In this document: positions 12,863 to 17,114 of the stretch, piece after piece | Layout of the letters: each line of letters opens with the position of its first letter | Numbering within the stretch: the stretch's first letter is position 1 | Origin: Bacteroidales bacterium UBA4788 | Lineage (GTDB): Bacteria > Bacteroidota > Bacteroidia > Bacteroidales > VadinHA17 | Assembly: GCA_002402965.1 (NCBI GenBank) | Contig: DHGW01000048.1 | Coordinates: forward strand, 48,282 to 65,395 | Direction: 5' to 3' | DNA: 17,114 nucleotides | Position numbers and translations under genes: made by a program | The notes under the pieces: model-generated | Seen by the model: the letters and a program-made list of their open reading frames with translations, nothing else | Database searches by the model: none | What the model was told of the DNA's origin: nothing

Positions 12863-15800
12863 ATGAAAAGAAAAGTTTCTTTCTGGCCTGGGATGATGAT
12901 GTTGTTGCTTTCGCTATTGCTGAGCAGCAGTGCTGTCATGGCCCAGAGGACCATCAGAGGCACGGTGACGGATGCTGCGGATGGCCTTCCGTTGCCTGCA
13001 GTAAGCGTCGTTGTAAGGGGTACCACTGTGGGTACCTCCACACAGTCAGATGGCACCTATTCGCTTAATGTGCCATCGGGCAGCAATGAGATAATTGTCT
13101 CGATGGTGGGATACGTGTCACAGACCCTGGCAATAGGCTCAGGAGACGTGATTGATGTCCTCCTCGCGCAGGAAACGACGATCCTGGAGGAGATAGTTGT
13201 CACCGGTTACAGCACCCAGTCGCGTGCCGAGATGACCACCTCTATCTCCAAGCTTGACACGCGTGTTCTGCAAAACGCACCACGCTCCAATGTGGCAACG
13301 GCGTTGCAGGGCACTATTGCCGGACTGAAGGTTACCCAGACAAGCGGGCAGCCGGGCACCACTCCAAGCCTTGTTGTCAGAGGTGGTACCAGTTTCGACG
13401 GAACCGGTAATCCTCTTATCCTGGTTGATGGTGTGCCCAGTTCGTTTTACGCTCTCAACTCCGACGATGTGGAGTCGATCGAAGTACTTAAGGATGCTGC
13501 CTCAACGGCCATCTACGGTGCCAGGGCTGCCAACGGTGTTATCCTCGTAACCACCAGGAAGGGGAAGGCAGGCAAGTCAAACATCACGCTCAGGACAAAG
13601 TTCACATTCAATAACCGGCCTGAGGATCCGATGGAGTATCTCAATGCCGCCGATTACGTTAAGTTCAACAGGCTGGCAGTCAAGGCAGCCCAGGATGTGA
13701 TGGGCTATGCGTGGCTGAACCAGTTCCTGACGGGAAACAATGCTGCAGGGGTAGGTAACAACACCACCAACTCCATTTATACTACGATGGTCCTTTCGTC
13801 GGACAACGAGTATCTCCTCGCCTATGACGGATGGAGGACGATGGAAGACCCGGTTAATCCCGGTACCACTCTTCTCTTCATGGAGAACAAGATGAACGAG
13901 CTGTTCTATCAGAAGAGCAATTCGCAGGATTACACACTATCATTTGACGGAGGCAATGACAAGGGTAATTACTACCTGGGTCTCGGCTTTCTGGATGACA
14001 ACGGCCTGGTTGTAGGTTCTGCATTCAAGAGGATCTCAGGAACCTTCAATGCCTCCTATAACCTTACCAAGGCTTTGAAGGTCTCTTCAAACATATTCTA
14101 CGGTCATTCGAACAGGGACCTTCCGTTTGACACCGATTACAACCTCTTTCAGAGGACTGCGGGTCTGGCGCCCACATCACGTATCTACAATAACAATCCT
14201 GACGGAAGCCTTTCGAATGAGTATCAGCCGGGCACCTATCTTGGCTTTGGTAATCCGCTCTACTACAAGGATAAATTTGTCAGGTACAATCTTGAGCAGA
14301 GACTATCGGGGTCAGTGCAGCTCGACTACACCTTCCTGAACAATTTCACCTTCACACTGAGAGGAAGTCATTTCTCGGTGAATAACACAAATGAATCATT
14401 CAACAAGGCGTATCTCAATTCGGGAAGTCTGATCACTGCAAGAAATGCTTCAGCATCGCTTGACAGGACTCTCCGTCACCAGCTGACCGGATTACTTAAT
14501 TATAAAAAGTCATTCGCCGGCCTTCATAATCTTAATGCCCTGCTCGGCGGCGAGTATTTTACCGAGCGTGCTTTCAGCCTGAGTGCCGGAACCCGGCTCT
14601 CGCCCACTGACCTCATCTATACAATGAATATGGGCTCTGAGGCAAATGGTGTTCCCTATTCATTCAGGACAGGGTATGAGATAGCCTCCCTGTTCGGGCA
14701 GGTCAATTATGATTTTGACTACAAGTATCTCGTTGGCCTGACCTTCCGTTACGATGGCACCTCGCGCCTGGGGAACAACAAGTATGATTTCTTCCCCGGA
14801 ATTTCACTCGGGTGGAATGCGCACAATGAGGAGTTCTTCAAAAACTCAGTGATCGCTGAATATATAACCAGGCTCAAGCCCAGAGTCAGCTACGGTGTCA
14901 ACGGCAACATTGACATACTCAGTAACTTTGGAGTTTTCGGAAGCTACGGTGCCACATCAGTCTACTACGGTCAGACGGGCTATGTCAACAACGGACTGCC
15001 CCTGCTTGACCTGAAATGGGAGCGTTCAACCACTTTCAACTTCGGACTTGACATGGGCCTGATTGATAACAGGGTTACGGTGATAGCAGATTTCTTTGTC
15101 AGGGATGTGAAGGACAAACTTGCTGCTCTCACACTGCCTCTCTGGACCGGTTTCTCATCCATTACAACCAATAACGGAACTCTTCAGAACCGCGGCCTTG
15201 AGTTGCAGCTCAACGCTGATGTGATTAAGTCATCAGACTTCACCTGGAATCTGGGTATGACCTATTACAGGGTCAGGAACTACGCCAAGCAGCTTCCTGA
15301 GAACGGTGTTGATAAGAACAGGCAGGGCGGTACCGAGATATATGATCCGGCAACTGGTGGCACAATTTACGTGGGCGGCCTTCAGGAAGGTGAGAGGGTA
15401 GGATATGACGTTATAACAGCCTACATCTTTGACGGAGTCTACAAAACACAGGCTGACATCGATGCCCATGCCGGAAGAATAGTCGAGTTTGCGCAGGACA
15501 AGGACACCCGTTTCCTCGGTGATGCAATCTGGAAAGACCTTAACGGAGACAACATTATCAACTATCTGGACCGGGCTGTCATTGGCCGAAGGACACCCAA
15601 ATTTTCGGGAGGTCTTACATCAGGACTGACATACAAAAACCTGAATCTTTTTGTCAGGAGCGACTTTACCGTGGGGCACATGATCATCAACGGCCGCCGG
15701 GTTAAGGGAATAGCTCAGACTCAGGGCAACCAGAACGGGCCCATAGAAATCAGGGACACATGGACGCCTGAAAACCCTGATTCGGATATCCCCATATTTA

Positions 15801-16108
15801 CCCTGGTTGACAGGCAGAAGAACCACCTGGCTGGTGGCGGTGACCAGGGGTCGATGACCAGCAGCAGCTCCAGGATGTGGGAGAAAGGCGACTTCTTTGC
15901 ACTCAGGGAGATGACACTGAGTTACAGTCTTCCCGGAAGCAGGGTCAACAATCTCTTCAATGATCTCAGAGTCTATGTTACGGCTGCCAACCTTGCATAT
16001 TTCAACGGATTCTCTGGCAGTTTGCCGGAAGAATCAGGTGATGGCATCGACTACGGAAGATTTCCTCTTCCCAGGACCTATACCCTGGGGTTAAGCGTAA
16101 CTTTCTAA
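12863..16108 (+). CDS. SusC/RagA-family TonB-dependent outer-membrane receptor
   Basis: The outer-membrane pore of a glycan-uptake pair, energised by TonB-ExbBD. The 1081-residue protein has a signal peptide (1-27, ending VMAQ) and a carboxypeptidase-regulatory-like beta-sandwich (RTIRGTVTDAADGLPLPAVSV, from residue 29). A TonB box-like EEIVVTGYS (109-117) follows, then the plug (about 120-235) with LQGTIAGLKVTQTSGQPG, LILVDGVP (185-192) and the SusC signature DVESIEVLKDAASTAIYGARAANGVI (202-227). The remaining 850 residues are Tyr/Asn/Phe-rich strands ending in LGLSVTF, with the terminal aromatic needed for barrel assembly. There is no STN domain, so it is not an anti-sigma-coupled transducer. 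The divergent FCD regulator is the likely control. Substrate cannot be read from sequence. susD follows after 20 bases. Confidence 0.95.
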   Translation: MKRKVSFWPGMMMLLLSLLLSSSAVMAQRTIRGTVTDAADGLPLPAVSVVVRGTTVGTSTQSDGTYSLNVPSGSNEIIVSMVGYVSQTLAIGSGDVIDVLLAQETTILEEIVVTGYSTQSRAEMTTSISKLDTRVLQNAPRSNVATALQGTIAGLKVTQTSGQPGTTPSLVVRGGTSFDGTGNPLILVDGVPSSFYALNSDDVESIEVLKDAASTAIYGARAANGVILVTTRKGKAGKSNITLRTKFTFNNRPEDPMEYLNAADYVKFNRLAVKAAQDVMGYAWLNQFLTGNNAAGVGNNTTNSIYTTMVLSSDNEYLLAYDGWRTMEDPVNPGTTLLFMENKMNELFYQKSNSQDYTLSFDGGNDKGNYYLGLGFLDDNGLVVGSAFKRISGTFNASYNLTKALKVSSNIFYGHSNRDLPFDTDYNLFQRTAGLAPTSRIYNNNPDGSLSNEYQPGTYLGFGNPLYYKDKFVRYNLEQRLSGSVQLDYTFLNNFTFTLRGSHFSVNNTNESFNKAYLNSGSLITARNASASLDRTLRHQLTGLLNYKKSFAGLHNLNALLGGEYFTERAFSLSAGTRLSPTDLIYTMNMGSEANGVPYSFRTGYEIASLFGQVNYDFDYKYLVGLTFRYDGTSRLGNNKYDFFPGISLGWNAHNEEFFKNSVIAEYITRLKPRVSYGVNGNIDILSNFGVFGSYGATSVYYGQTGYVNNGLPLLDLKWERSTTFNFGLDMGLIDNRVTVIADFFVRDVKDKLAALTLPLWTGFSSITTNNGTLQNRGLELQLNADVIKSSDFTWNLGMTYYRVRNYAKQLPENGVDKNRQGGTEIYDPATGGTIYVGGLQEGERVGYDVITAYIFDGVYKTQADIDAHAGRIVEFAQDKDTRFLGDAIWKDLNGDNIINYLDRAVIGRRTPKFSGGLTSGLTYKNLNLFVRSDFTVGHMIINGRRVKGIAQTQGNQNGPIEIRDTWTPENPDSDIPIFTLVDRQKNHLAGGGDQGSMTSSSSRMWEKGDFFALREMTLSYSLPGSRVNNLFNDLRVYVTAANLAYFNGFSGSLPEESGDGIDYGRFPLPRTYTLGLSVTF

Positions 16109-16128
16109 AACTCAAACACAATAAGAAA

Positions 16129-17114
16129 ATGAAAAAACTTATCATACTACTTGCGGGTGTCATCATGCTGAATGCATGTGAGCTCGACATGCAGCCTGAA
16201 AGTCAGCTTACCTACAATGGATTCTGGGAAAGCGAAGAGGCTGTTAAAGCTGCTCACACCGGCATCATGGCAGCTTACAGGGGCTACGCCGGCACCTTCT
16301 GGCAGATGGGAGAACTGCGATCCGATGTCTGGGGCGGTAACACCATCGAGTCACCTTACGGAACGGACCTGATTGAAAACAATATCAGTTCAACTGTTGT
16401 CCATTTTTCAAACTGGGCTAATTTCTACGGATTCATCCACTACCTGAATGACTTCATTCAGAATGCACCCGATGTGACTTTTGCCCGGCCTTCTGATCTG
16501 AATCACCTTATGGGCCAGGTCTACGGTATCCGTGCACATGTTTATTATACAATGGTAAGGGCGTGGGGCGATGTTCCGATTAGCACCGAACCTCTTCTAG
16601 AGGTAGACCTTGTAAAGCTAAAGAAACCGCGTTCACCCAAGAGCGAGGTTATGCAGCTTATCAAGAGTGACATTGCAAAGAGCCTTGAGTATTTTGGCGA
16701 TGATAACTCACTCTGGCTGGGTCGCAATGTATTCTGGTCAAAGGGGGCCACGCTCGCACTCAAGGGTGATGTATACCTCTGGTCAGGGAAAGTACTGGGC
16801 GGCGGCAATGCTGACTTCTCTGAAGCCGTGACAGCTCTTGAGTCCATTACAGGCTTTGAGCTGGTCACATGGGACAAATTGTGGGGTCAGGGCAACGAGA
16901 ACAACAAGGAGTTCATCTTCGCCTTTGATTATCAAAAGGATCAGGCCAGTAACTTTTACGGCAACTTCACCGGCAGGGCAGTGGACATCAGGCCGATGTA
17001 TGACGACAGCGGCAATGCAATGTCAGGATATGTTATCAATGGTGCCAGCAGGTACGGCCCGACGGACAAGACCCTGTTGGTGATTGACGACCTGAATGAC
17101 GCACGGAGAAATAC
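16129..17114 (+). CDS. SusD/RagB-family glycan-binding lipoprotein, 3' end missing
   Basis: The surface lid that captures glycan and passes it to SusC. The frame starts at ATG 16129 and stays open to the right edge (328 codons). Residues 1-17 form a lipoprotein signal with lipobox LNAC and Cys17. ELDMQPES follows and probably acts as the export signal for the outer leaflet; it is acidic, as in bacteroidete surface lipoproteins. The N-terminal SusD-like part shows GFWESEEAVKAAHTGIMAAYRG (31-52). The TPR core has RAHVYYTMVRAWGDVPI (135-151), the commonest SusD landmark, and WSKGATLALKGDVYLWSGKV (203-222). About 500-600 residues are usual, so a third or more lies outside. The Trp-rich N-terminal region may hold binding residues, but no substrate can be named. 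Confidence 0.92.
   Translation, partial: MKKLIILLAGVIMLNACELDMQPESQLTYNGFWESEEAVKAAHTGIMAAYRGYAGTFWQMGELRSDVWGGNTIESPYGTDLIENNISSTVVHFSNWANFYGFIHYLNDFIQNAPDVTFARPSDLNHLMGQVYGIRAHVYYTMVRAWGDVPISTEPLLEVDLVKLKKPRSPKSEVMQLIKSDIAKSLEYFGDDNSLWLGRNVFWSKGATLALKGDVYLWSGKVLGGGNADFSEAVTALESITGFELVTWDKLWGQGNENNKEFIFAFDYQKDQASNFYGNFTGRAVDIRPMYDDSGNAMSGYVINGASRYGPTDKTLLVIDDLNDARRN

Overview
The window looks like a chromosomal segment of a Bacteroidota bacterium, most plausibly from the Bacteroidales/Marinilabiliales side. The reasons are a SusC/SusD pair, a TAnnTTTG-type promoter box, weak Shine-Dalgarno signals, a carotenoid gene set of the bacteroidete type (crtB, crtI, crtD, cruF) and short heptanucleotide repeats between genes. 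No tRNA, rRNA, CRISPR array, integrase or transposase was seen.

Layout. (1) 1-1047: the 3' part of folC, running in from the left edge. (2) 1048-1251: a gap between convergent genes that carries two opposed heptamer arrays. (3) 1252-2214, minus strand: a stand-alone GMP-synthase-type ATP pyrophosphatase without a glutaminase domain, with a likely promoter at 2242-2276. (4) 2472-3143: an outer-membrane beta-barrel gene that appears to have lost both its ATG (now ACG) and its continuity (in-frame TGA at 2598). (5) 3202-11990: eight plus-strand genes packed into one apparent operon. In order they are an exported 5'-nucleotidase family protein, an acyltransferase, a GT2 glycosyltransferase, a periplasmic TPR protein, CrtI-like desaturase, CrtB, CrtD and CruF. 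Adjacent genes overlap by 4 or 20 bp or are separated by at most 16 bp. (6) 11972-12706, minus strand: a GntR/FCD regulator whose 3' end overlaps cruF by 19 bp. (7) 12707-12862: an AT-rich divergent control region with a perfect TGTATTA-TG-TAATACA palindrome. (8) 12863-16108 susC and 16129 to the right edge susD: the start of a polysaccharide utilisation locus that continues outside the window.

How the genes work together. The operon reads as a nearly complete route to an acyclic or monocyclic carotenoid glycoside ester. CrtB makes phytoene, CrtI desaturates it, CruF hydrates the end group, CrtD adds the 3,4 double bond, the GT2 enzyme glycosylates the hydroxyl and the acyltransferase esterifies the sugar. 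No lycopene cyclase, ketolase or hydroxylase lies in the window, so an acyclic product is the simplest reading. The TPR protein and the nucleotidase at the head of the operon have no assigned place in this pathway. The GntR regulator is transcribed divergently from susC and probably controls the SusCD locus. FCD-type regulators usually sense organic acids or sugar acids, so a uronate-containing glycan such as alginate is a reasonable but untested substrate guess.
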